64,000 nucleotides of DNA from positions 80,455,084 through 80,519,083 of the forward strand of contig NC_088300.1 in NCBI RefSeq assembly GCF_032854445.1. Reading direction: 5' to 3'. Origin of the DNA: Liolophura sinensis. Its lineage: Eukaryota; Mollusca; Polyplacophora; Chitonida; Chitonidae. The notes under the pieces are model-generated. The model saw nothing but the letters and a program-made list of their open reading frames with translations. It was not told where the DNA came from and did no database searches. Of this stretch, positions 24,953 through 35,393 are shown in pieces. How positions within the stretch are numbered: the stretch's first letter is position 1; the number at the start of each line of letters is the position of its first letter. Position numbers and translations under genes: made by a program.

Positions 24953-25748
24953 CATATCACATAGTGTTCAGATCTCGGTCAGTGTGCCATATCAGATGGT
25001 GACACATGTTCTGACAGGTACGGTCAGTGTGTCATCAGATGGTGACACACAGTGTTCAGATCTCGGTCAGTGTGCCATATCAGATGGTGACACATGTTCT
25101 GACAGGTACTGTCAGTGTGTCATATCAGATGGTGCCACACACTGTTCAGATCTCGGTCACTGTGCCATATCAGATGGTGGCACATGTTCTGACAGGTAGG
25201 TCATTGTGCCATATCAGATGGTGGCACACAGTGTTCAGATCTCGGTCAGTGTGTCATATCAGAAGGTGACACATGTTCTGACAGGTACGGTCAGTGTGCC
25301 ATATCAGATGGTGACACACAGTGTTCAGATGTCAGTCAGTGTGCCATATCAGATGGTGACACATGTTCTGACAGGTACGGTCATTGTGTCATATCAGGAG
25401 GTGGCACACAGTGTTCAGATCTCGGTCAGTGTGCCATATCAGATGGTGACACACAGTGTTCAGATCTCGGTCAGTGTGCCATATCAGAAGGTGACACACA
25501 GTGTTCAGATCTCGGTCAGTGTGCCATATCAGATGGTGACACACACTGTTCAGATCTCGGTCAGTGTGTCATATCAGAAGGTTACACATGTTCTGACAGG
25601 TACGGTCATTGTGTCATATCAGAAGGTGACACACAGTGTTCAGATCTTGGTCAGTGTGTCATCAAATGATGGCACACAGTGTTCAGATCTTGGTCAGTGT
25701 GTCATCAGATGGTGACACACAGTGTTCAGATCTCGGTCAGTGTGTCCG
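24953..25748. repeat. 45 bp minisatellite, about 17 copies of two alternating types
   Basis: The units share GTCAGTGTGCCATATCAGATGG and differ after TGACACA: one type continues CAGTGTTCAGATCTC, the other TGTTCTGACAGGTAC. The 15-codon period keeps frames open (up to 169 codons), but more than one frame is open at once, so coding is unlikely. A short CA tract follows at 25795. Confidence 0.94.
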
Positions 25749-25794
25749 CAAAGAAAGAACATTATCCTGGATATTGTCAGTTCACTGATTCGTT

Positions 25795-25818
<24 letters not shown>
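25795..25818. repeat. (AC)n microsatellite
   Basis: A run of about 12 AC dinucleotides, followed by imperfect ACATAT sequence. Confidence 0.95.
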
Positions 25819-25825
<7 letters not shown>

Positions 25826-26501
25826 TACATATATAAGCTATACCAAAGTAGCTGGGAATGCTAGGCTTTTTGGATTACTGCACACAAGATTTGTTTATTT
25901 ATATTTAAAGTCTGTTGAGAGATTGATTTTCTTATCCACTTTCCTTTGTGTTCCAAATTTTCTCTCCTCTTTCACTATGCAAACGCTGAAGAAAACTTCA
26001 GAATGCCAGGCAGCTATCAAAATAGCCTCATTTCCCTTGGAGTCAGTCATTAAACATTTCTGAGGCATTGTTAAACAAAGAGTGTTGTTTAATTTATTTC
26101 TTCATGTGAAACTTTTGTTACATCGGTGAAAAAAGTGTCAGGCCTAAAGTGAAATGGCCTTATGTATAGTGACTGACCATAAACAATTCAGCCTAGTAAA
26201 TAAAGCTCAGTAGTGTAATTGTGAGCAGAACGCCTAGCCGTACCATGTGTGGTTTAAGTACTAAGTGGGAATCACAATAGAGGTTGTTTCCTGTTCACTT
26301 GAACAATGCTGAGGAGACCACAGGAATGCTGTGGAGTGGATTTCAGTGTATTTGTCCTGGATGTCCAGCAACTGCATGTCCTGTGTGAGAGCTTCTGGTA
26401 GGGACACTGTGTGATCAAGTGTAGTGCCACACATTACTATTTATGTTGTAAATTTGTCAGCTTCAACACTAGAAATATATATCTCCACATTTTGGTGTAG
26501 T

Positions 26502-26625
26502 ATGTACCATACCACCCCCATGTACCATACCACCACATGTACCATACCACCACGTGTACCATACCACCCCCATGTACCATACCACCACATGTACCATACC
26601 ACCCAGTGTACGATACCAACACATG
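26502..26625. repeat. 17-18 bp minisatellite, about 7 copies
   Basis: Repeats of ATGTACCATACCACCCCC, with ACCAC variants. It is C-rich on the plus strand, opposite to the G/T bias of most arrays here. Confidence 0.92.
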
Positions 26626-27409
26626 TAGCTTGATATGTTGTTACTGGAAGTGAAGTGCTACCAGGGGTGTGGAGGGTGGGGTAGTTACTGTGTGGTGGGG
26701 GGGGGGGGGAGAACGTTGTGTTATTTCTATACAACAAAGCAGGCCGAATTTCAGTACAAATTCAACTGAACTTAAGGAATTAAATGGGGCTTTAGAAAGA
26801 ACCTGTGTGTCAAATGAAAGATGTATGCAGATATTTACATTATCTTCATGCTTCATTTATTTTTTTTCTGCCATGTGTATAAATAAATTATGTTAAGGGT
26901 GAGACATATTTTACATGTTTGATTTGGTTGATGACGTTCATTTGCCTTGTTTGCTGGATGATGAGTAAACCTGTGAAAATGCCATTCTGTGTGATAATGT
27001 TTACGTACATGTTCTGGGTAACAGGTTGTACTGTGGAGATGTTTGTGTGATGAGTGATCAGGGCTGACTAAAGGCTGACTGTAAGATTGTAACCTCTGTA
27101 TGTGTACAGGTGCTCTACAGTTGCTTACAGTTAGTTTGTATTATTTATAGTTGACAAGGTTGTGTAGTACTAACACATACTTAATCAGCAGTATGATGTC
27201 TGCAGAGATGTGTTTGCCTATCTTTATATAGTTCAAGCACTCAAGAGAACATGGTCAGTACCAAGGATAGAACTCAATGTCCTAGGATATGTTTAGTATA
27301 TAGCATCTGAGGTAAGTAAATGATGTGAAATTGGGCAAATAGGAAATGGTGAAATGGTTAGCTAAGTTTGTGCTTTTTCTTCCTGTCATAGGTTAATTGG
27401 TTCTGTGGA

Positions 27410-27550
27410 GTATATATATATATATGAAAGTTTCTGCATTTTAACTTCCATTGTAACTCATAAAAAAAGATGAAGAAATTGGACTTAAAAAGCTTGGTGA
27501 CAGTGACCCAAGTGGTGACAGCTACCCAAGTGGTGACAGTGACCCAAGTG
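27410..27550. repeat. (TA)n tract and three 18 bp repeats
   Basis: A short TA tract lies at 27410-27425. From 27493 there are three copies of GGTGACAGTGACCCAAGT with minor changes, directly before the SINE fragment at 27567. Confidence 0.85.
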
Positions 27551-27566
27551 ATAACGATTAACAGCT

Positions 27567-27627
27567 TGTTTCCTCAGCCTCCTCCCACCATACTGCTGGC
27601 CGCCGTCATATAAGTGAAATATTCCTT
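27567..27627 (+). mobile_element. tRNA-derived SINE, short internal fragment
   Basis: About 60 bp match the middle of the same family: CCTCCCACCAT, GCTGGCCGCCGTC and ATAAGTGAAATATTC. Neither end is present; it is interrupted by a T-run. Confidence 0.6.
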
Positions 27628-27929
27628 TTTTTGTAGAGGGTTACTGTGCTAAAGTGAAGTTCTTGATGGTTGTTTTTCTACAAGATACAGTCAATTTATA
27701 GATGTAGCCATGTTCACGGTACACCATGATGGATGACTTCTCAGACAGAGTTGATCGCACTTGTCATTTCTGGCCAGACAGTTTAACGAGGACATGATCT
27801 CACTTTGTTGTTATTTTGAGAGGAGGAATCTGCCATATGCAGACTTCATTCTGCTTTACAGGTATGGTAATAAACACGCATGTATACAGGTATACAGGTG
27901 ATTAGCATGAAGACAAAGACTAAGAGAAC

Positions 27930-28529
27930 AAGCCTAAAACAAGTCACCGTGGTGTTGCTCCGGCTGAACCTAGTCATGAAAGCCTAATACAAGTCACCGT
28001 GGTGTTGCTCCGGCTGAACCTAGTCATGAAAGCCTAATACAAGTCACCGTGGTGTTGCTCTGGCTGAACCTAGTCATGAAAGCCTAATACAAGTCACCGT
28101 GGTGTTGCTCCGGCTGAACCTAGTCATGAAAGCCTAATACAAGTCACCGTGGTGTTGCTCCGGCTGAACCTAGTCATGAAAGCCTAATACAAGTCACCGT
28201 GGTGTTGCTCCGGCTGAACCTAGTCATGAAAGCCTAATACAAGTCACCGTGGTGTTGCTCCGGCTGAACCTAGTCATGAAAGCCTAATACAAGTCACCGT
28301 GGTGTTGCTCCGGCTGAACCTAGTCATGAAAGCCTAATACAAGTCACCGTGGTGTTGCTCCGGCTGAACCTAGTCATGAAAGCCTAATACAAGTCACCGT
28401 GGTGTTGCTCCGGCTGAACCTAGTCATGAAAGCCTAATACAAGTCACCGTGGTGTTGCTCCGGCTGAACCTAGTCATGAAAGCCTAATACAAGTCACCGT
28501 GGTGTTGCTCTGGCTGAACCTAGTCATGA
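27930..28529. repeat. 50 bp minisatellite, 12 nearly identical copies
   Basis: Units begin with AAGTCACCGTGGTGTTGCTC at 27941 and every 50 bp to 28491. The only change I see among internal copies is CTCCGGC versus CTCTGGC (copies at 28041 and 28491). Such homogeneity suggests a young and probably length-variable array. Confidence 0.97.
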
Positions 28530-31164
28530 TTATCATGAATCCCTTGACCCAGAACAATAAGTCTCTGTACACACTTGTTGCTGCCTTCATGACCATCATG
28601 TGTATACTGCTCCATAGACAACTGTACTTTACCTTCAGGCTCAAATTACAGGTAACCAGACCTTATTTTTACTCCGAGCAGCTTTATGTCTGGGAGCATA
28701 TCCTGACGCATGTTAATCAGATCACAGAACTATATACTGCAGATATAGTCTTTGACTTAACTGGCTCATTATTCCTGATTCCTGGGAGTTCTGTTGATTT
28801 TATAAACCGGTTTTAAAGTTTGTTGGAATGGGAGGATGATATCATGCTGGGAATATGTAAGTGTTAATAAAAACAATATTTTATGACATTTATATATACC
28901 TCAGAAAATACACTTTTATTGGCAAAATTTTAAATCACTTAGGGTATTTAGAAAAAAAATCGTTTCTTTTTTCCCTTCAGCTTTGTTATATGGCAGTGGC
29001 ATCTAAGTGAATAAAGCCAGCATTGACTATTGACCTTGTCAAAGAGCAGCCATGCAGTACCAGATATATGTGACCCAGGATTTTGGAATTCACCAGTTGT
29101 AAACTGTGTATAACTTGAATTGGTACTTCGAACATTTGTAACATTTGTTTGTTATGAACAGGTGCAGCAGCAGCTCATTCAAAGGCCCAGCAAATATATG
29201 ATGATGACAAACATTTATACAGAAGAGCCAACCGGATAGCCATTTTGCCTTAATTGCTAGTACTTCAGTGGGTCAGATTGAGATAAAAATTGAAGCCTGT
29301 CTCTTTATCAGACTGGCCTTCTTGTCAACAATGCCTCTACACCTTCCTCTGACAAGCTGGAATAACAGACTGAGTAGGTGTTTCAAGGACTGTAAAGAAT
29401 CTAAAACTTTGTTGGACATGATACAATATCTTCTTGGCAAGAGGGAAGTTTGTTCTTCAGTCTTATTTGAATAAATTTTGTTTGAAACATAATTTATAAC
29501 ATGAATGAACCTATTTGTCCAGAACGGTGTTAGATTTCACCCCGTCAGCCTTTCTGGTTCCCCTATACTACAGTCTGTGCCCATCCAACCAGTTATGCAG
29601 ACTGTAGCTAGATGTCCTTGGTGAGCTGGTTTGTATATGATGGCCAGATTAATGGTTTGATCTCTGCTGGCTGGACGCACCTTATCTAGTGCACCTGTAT
29701 GATGGACTAGTGAAAATGGAGTCCTTATCCAGTGAAATCTGTTAGGTTTATTTGTACTCTTTTGTTAAGAGAGCTGTAACGTTTACCTGTTGACATTTAG
29801 TATAGGATCTTACCTGGGCTGGTTACCTGGTACATACCAAGCCCCTGTGAACTAACAAGATGGCCCAGGTAAAGTATCATGTAGGTGGCTTTGAGGTAAC
29901 AGTATATTGGACTGTTTAGTTCTAGGTTCATAAAGGTGAGATCGGTAAAGTGGTAGGTGTTTGGCTTTAGCCTAACCCTCTTTTCCTGTTGATATCACAC
30001 TTGTAAGGTATCTGTGTGAGCGACATTCTGCCATGTCCATTTTAAAACCTCCTGCACTGCGACAACTGACTAATCTACATTTAATAACCATTCTGCTCTG
30101 TATTAGTTTCTCTGCCACAGACAGGTAAACGATGGATATTTAATAGGTGCAGGTATTGTGTGGCCTGGGACAGATGAGGGCCTTCTCTTTGTTATAATTG
30201 ATAACTACTGACAACATGTAGGTTGAACAGTTCAGACTGATCCTCTCTGTGTAGTGATCATGAACTAGTACATCTCACATCCAGATCAAAGCATACAAAA
30301 TCTACACACCGTTTGTTCTGTGGCTCAATGCTCTGTGTCATAACCAAGATCTCTTCTTCAAATCTCACGTCATAGGTACAGAAGACAATTAAAACCAAAA
30401 ACAATGCAAAAGTTACCGTGTTGCTTGATAAAGAAGGAGTGACTGGCACCGAAAATGGTGAATTCTGATGTTTTGCGTTGAACAGCTCAAAAGGTGACAG
30501 GTCACTTTGCCAGGTGTTTAAAAGTACTCATAAATGGTTTGAAAAGAAGTGACACCTGTTTGAGTACTGCTCACGGTAGATGTGAAAGTAATCTTCTCAC
30601 ATAGTGATAATCCATCCCCCATAGTTTTAATCTCTGATCCAGATCACAAGGATTAGCGACACCGCATGAAATAAAGGAGGATTAAAGCCACCCATGATGA
30701 TACCTGTTTGACGTGCTTGAATAATTTCAGCCATATTATATCTTGCAAAATTTAAAGATTTAAGATCTGTTTTCAGTATTCTCTTAAATACGCTAAAATT
30801 AATTCCTGCAAACATATTTTTTTGGAAAATCTGCGAAAAGAAAATTCCGGCAAATAATAAGAACTTCACAGCATGAGTGGTGAGGGTAGCATGATCACCA
30901 TGCATCTACTGACGTCTTAACACCGACGAGTCTCTAGCCAGCATGGCGATAACAACATCCGCATAATGTGTGCACGCGCTAGTTCAAGTGGGTTGAGTCA
31001 CTTCTGTGATAATTTCAATGAAAGAATGAATCAAACTGATTTTTAAAGTATCTAAATAATATTGAACAAATGCAACTGACAGATATTTGTGCAAATAATA
31101 ATTTAATTTTGAAATGTCATGTTCGGTTAATTAGATTAGTCAGACGGTGAGGATTACTTAGACA
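28530..31164. other. Non-coding stretch
   Basis: It contains one exon-like 47 bp segment (29574-29620) and a portion from 30.25 to 31.1 kb with more C and A on the plus strand than its neighbours. No family was recognised. Confidence 0.4.
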
Positions 31165-31208
31165 GGCCTATCATGTAGGCCTATCATGTAGGCCTATCAT
31201 ACAGGCCT
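31165..31208. repeat. 13 bp short tandem repeat, about 3.5 copies
   Basis: Tandem copies of AGGCCTATCATGT. Confidence 0.85.
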
Positions 31209-31681
31209 ATGTTGGGCAGATCCTTTAATCCCTGGCCCATAATAAGGGCTGTGTATTCAGTTTTGCAGGGTGTGAGTTTTACTAAAGTTCTCTGTCTTAT
31301 ATAAAGCTAAGGTGTGGACTGTGAATGAGTCTTGACCAAGGTATAAAGGTATAGGTTTTTTTTCTTACAATTATTTTCTGTGTGACATTTTTTTATTTTC
31401 CCTAATGGGGTTTTAGAATTTACTATAGAAAAGATAACAAAAAATCCAGAAAAACAGTGTAAATTAATTTCCACTACATGAAGGAGACAATTACTGGCTG
31501 ATGTAAGATATCTGCCAACAGAAACCAGTTCACGTGGGCAGAATAAAGGAAACAACTTGAGTGTTTTGCAAACTTCAGGTTCACAAGAAACAAGGTCTGA
31601 CAAGATTGATCTCTAGTAGAGCTGTTAGAATGAATTTCAGTGTGAGGTGATGAGTTTAATTGTCGGATGATGCTCCAAAGC

Positions 31682-32297
31682 ATTGTACACTGTCCTAGGC
31701 CATCATACACTGTCATAGCCAGTCGTACACTGTCGTAGCCAGTTGTATGCAGTCGTACACTGTCATAGCCAGCCGTAACCAGTCGTACACTGTCGTAGCC
31801 AGTTGTATGCTGCCCTAGACCGTCGTACACTGTCATAGCCTGTCGTAACCAGTCGTAGCCAGTCGTACACTGTCGTAGCCAGTCGTTCACTGTCGTAGCC
31901 AGTTGTACGCAGTCGTACACTGCCATAGCCAGTCGTACGGCTGTCCTAGGCCATCGTACACTGTCATAGCCAGCCGTAGCCAGTCGTACACTGTCGTAGC
32001 CAGTTGTACGCAGTCGTACACTGCCATAGTCAGTCGTACGGCTGTCCAAGGCCGTCGTACACTGTCATAGCCAGCCGTAACCAGTCGTACACTGTCGTAG
32101 CCAGTTGTACGCAGTCGTACACTGCCATAGCCAGTCGTACACTGTCATAGCCTGTCGTATGCTGTCCTAGGCCGTCGTACACTGTCATAGCCTGTTGTAG
32201 CCAGTCGTACACTGTCGTAGCCAGTCATACGCAGTTGTACGCTGTCCTAGGCCGTCGTACACTGTCGTAGCCAGTCGTACGCAGTCGTACACTGCCA
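31682..32297. repeat. 10 bp-based minisatellite with about 100-120 bp higher-order structure
   Basis: The array is built from ten-base words such as GTCGTACACT, GTCATAGCCA and GTCGTAGCCA. A GGCTGTCC landmark recurs at about 31939, 32040 and 32160. Minus-strand frames of up to 191 codons crossing it are repeat artefacts. Confidence 0.94.
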
Positions 32298-32878
32298 TTT
32301 TTTTCTGTCTATGTTTGTGTCCGGGCTATATCTCCAATTGTTTTCCACGGAGTGTTTTACCGGAGTGTTTGGTGGATACATAGATACACAGATTACTTGT
32401 CGAGGCTCACATTTGCTCATTTCCGTGGATGTCATGGTAACCATATAGCCATTTTCCTGATATATACTATATAAATGGAAATGATTTAGTATCCGGGCTA
32501 CAACTCCAACTGTTTTCTGCATAAAGTTTTTATTTTTTGGTGGACGCATTTGCCTACTTACACGGTTGTCATGGTAACCACATCATCAACATACATGAAG
32601 ATTCCCCTCAGGGGTTATACTCACCACAATGCTGCTGGTGTTTTATGCATTACAAAGAAATGCATTTGTTGAGGCCTATGTTGTGTTCACCTGAACTCTT
32701 GTTAGCCTAAACTCTCAACACCACTTTGCACTGAAACTTTAATGGGAGTTGTATCAGTGTGTTCTTGTTAGTAAAATACAAAGGAAAGGCAAGCTAAATT
32801 TGTTTCAGGTGGTGTTCATCAAGCGAAGTTTTTTTGATGAGCATTGTGTTGTAAAGAGTTAAGCTTTTTGGTAGAGAT

Positions 32879-33505
32879 TAGCCATGGATGACTATAACTT
32901 AGCTTTTTTATATTTGTACTGGCACCTGCATAGTCATGGCTGGATCCCAGTCATTGGAAAATTGCGGAAAAGAGTTGATTACTAACCTCCAGTTACCCCT
33001 TTACAATGCCTAATCGGCTCCACAGATAAAATTCCGGAGCTGTTGACTATCCCAAAGGTAAATATCCATTCATATTTCAGCAAGTTCAACTTCTCCACTC
33101 GCTTAAACTTCAGAAAGATGGCTGCCTATGACACACCTTCTGGGTACCAGGGCCACACATTCCTACTGTTTGCAGTCTCAGAGCCTAGGACCCAGCATAA
33201 CCATTGTATCCAGAATTGTACGAGACAGAAGACAGCAGCCATTTTGTGAATTTGGAATCGCAGACAGGTTGAGCTTGCTGAAATATGGATGGATATTTAC
33301 CTGTGGGATGATCAACTGCTCAGGATTTTATCAGTCTTGCAGTCTATAGGACCTTAAGCATTGTAAAGGAGCAACTAGCACACCTGAAGGTGGTTAGTAA
33401 TCGACAATTTTCCAATGCTTCCTTCAGAGGTGACTGGGATCCTGCCATAACTCTGCCCGCGCCAGTACAAATATATCAAAGCCAAGTGATAGTCATCCAG
33501 GGCTA
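32879..33505. mobile_element. 627 bp foldback (hairpin) element
   Basis: The two halves are an imperfect inverted repeat along nearly the whole length, centred near 33192. Paired blocks include TAGCC(A)TGGATGACTAT at 32879 with its complement ending at 33505, TTTGTACTGGC, TCATTGGAAAATTG, CTTTACAATGC, and GGTAAATATCCAT..ATATTTCAGCAAG..CAAC near 33057 with its complement near 33270. The loop is short. No coding frame is recognised. The structure is that of a foldback MITE or other palindromic non-autonomous DNA element. Confidence 0.8.
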
Positions 33506-33814
33506 GTAGGAAATGCAGAATGGAGGTCATGTGTTTGTCAAGTAATCTGTACCTGATAGTGTAAGAGTTGGTCATGAGAGATCTGCTAGACACAGTTATC
33601 AGTACTGATGATGTGTTTGTTATCCTTATCCAGATGAGTGAGAATTGTGTACATATAGCAGCATATGAGAGTTATCTTCTCCATGCTTCCATTGTCTAGT
33701 TTTTGATGTTTTGGGGAAATTACTTGAGTAACGTAGCTGTTTGACGTGAACTGTGTAGCTTGTGAAATGTGGCTGATTCAGAACTGGCTCAATGTTACCA
33801 ATTCAGGACTGCTG

Positions 33815-34937
33815 TATTATGTGATCTGTGTCATTTCCATGGGGATGGTTGATTTAGAGATGCTGTTTTACATGATAGAGGTCAATGCCATGGAATGTTG
33901 TAGGTAAAGACCTGCTGTATTACATGATCTGTGTCATTTCCATGATATACATGATAGAGGTCAATGCCATGGAATGTTGTAGGTAAAGATCTGCGGTATT
34001 ACATGATCTGTGTCATTTCAATGGAGATTTTAGATTTAGAGATGCTGTTTTACATGATAGAGGTCAATGCCATGGAATGTTGTAGGTAAAGATCTGCGGT
34101 ATTACATGATCTGTGTCATTTCCATGGAGATGGTGGATTTAGAGATGCTGTTTTACATGATAGAGGTCAATGTCATGGAATGTTGTAGGTAAAGACCTGC
34201 TGTATTACGTGATCTGTGTCATTTCCATGGAGATTTTAGATTTAGAGATGACGTTTTACATGATAGAGGTCAATGCCATGGAATGTTGTAGGTAAAGATC
34301 TGCGGTATTACATGATCTGTGTCATTTCCATGGAGATTTTAGATTTAGAGATGACGTTTTACATGATAGAGGTCAATGCCATGGAATGTTGTAGGTAAAG
34401 ATCTGCTGTATTACATGATCTGTGTCATTTCCATGGAGATGGTGGATTTAGAGATGCTGTTTTACATGATAGAGGTCAATGCCATGGAATGTTGTAGATA
34501 AAGATCTGCTGTATTACGTGATCTGTGTCATTTCCATGGAGATGGTTGATTTAGAGATGCTGTTTTACATGATAGAGGTCAATGCCATGGAATGTTGTTG
34601 GTAAAGATCTGCGGTATTACATGATCTGTGTCATTTCAATGGAGATTTTAGATGACGTTTTACATGATAGAGGTCAATGCCATGGAATGTTGTAGGTAAA
34701 GACCTGCTGTATTACATGATCTGTGTCATTTCCATGGAGATTTTAGATTTAGAGATGACGTTTTACATGATAGAGGTCAATGTTATGGAATGTTGTAGGT
34801 AAAGATCTGCTGTATTACATGATCTGTGTCATTTCTATGGAGATGGTGGATTTAGAGATGCTGTTTTACATGATAGAGGTCAATGCCATGGAATGTTGTA
34901 GGTAAAGACCTGCTGGATTACATGATCTTTGTCATAG
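33815..34937. repeat. 103 bp minisatellite, about 11 copies
   Basis: The unit contains GATCTGTGTCATTTCCATGG, then TTTAGAGATGCTGTTTTACA, TGATAGAGGTCAATGCCATG and GAATGTTGTAGGTAAAGATC. GATCTGTGTC recurs at 33823, 33926 and onward. Some copies carry internal deletions. Confidence 0.95.
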
Positions 34938-35300
34938 ATAAGTTCTGTAGATTGAGTGTTCCACATTCAGATCTGCTGTATGACATGATCAGTGTCATTG
35001 CCTTGCTCTCCTTTTTTTTTTCTTAAAAATGTTCCAGTACAAAAACATCATAAGTTTTCTTTGTTTTTTAAGAAACAAAATTATTTTGGTTATTGAGCGT
35101 TGTGCTATAAGGTGCAAAAAATGTTGAGTTCTATAAGGAAACATGGCAAGAAAAGGTACTGCATGATCTATGCCAATGCCATGGAATCGTGTGTATTTAA
35201 AACTTGTTTGTAACATGATCTATGTCATGTATATTGTAGATTGAACGTTTGAGAACAGCTGTATCACATGTACATGACGTTTCACTCTGTCTCTCTCTAG

Positions 35301-35393
35301 CCATGGGACTATTATGGGCCGGATACCACTCAGGAACCAGACTCTCTCTTTTCTGTCCCTCCTTGTCATCCCGACCTGCAGCCCGGGTCTCAG
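35301..35393 (+). CDS. Candidate exon, 31 codons, Pro/Ser/Asp-rich
   Basis: The acceptor is excellent, a long TC tract ending CTCTCTCTAG, and the donor is CAG|GTAATT. The 93 bp between them is GC-rich compared with the flanks and phase 0 at both ends. The phase-0 peptide begins PWDYYGPDTTQEPDSLF and ends DLQPGSQ; it looks like a disordered acidic and proline-rich linker. I do not recognise it. All three plus-strand frames are open, so the frame choice rests on phase compatibility with the upstream candidates at 17739, 19346 and 23596. It lies directly beyond a 103 bp tandem array. If it is part of the liprin-beta-like gene, it would sit in a linker rather than in a coiled coil or SAM domain. 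A minus-strand open frame also overlaps it, but without comparable splice sites. Confidence 0.5.

Noticed and set aside
25206-25715. 169-codon plus-strand frame with a 15-residue repeat
   Set aside because: Produced by the 45 bp array; a second frame is open over the same region and there is no flanking coding sequence.
31474-32049. 191-codon minus-strand frame, Tyr/Asp/Arg-rich
   Set aside because: Most of it is the 10 bp array read in a stop-free phase, and the non-repeat part has no recognisable domain.
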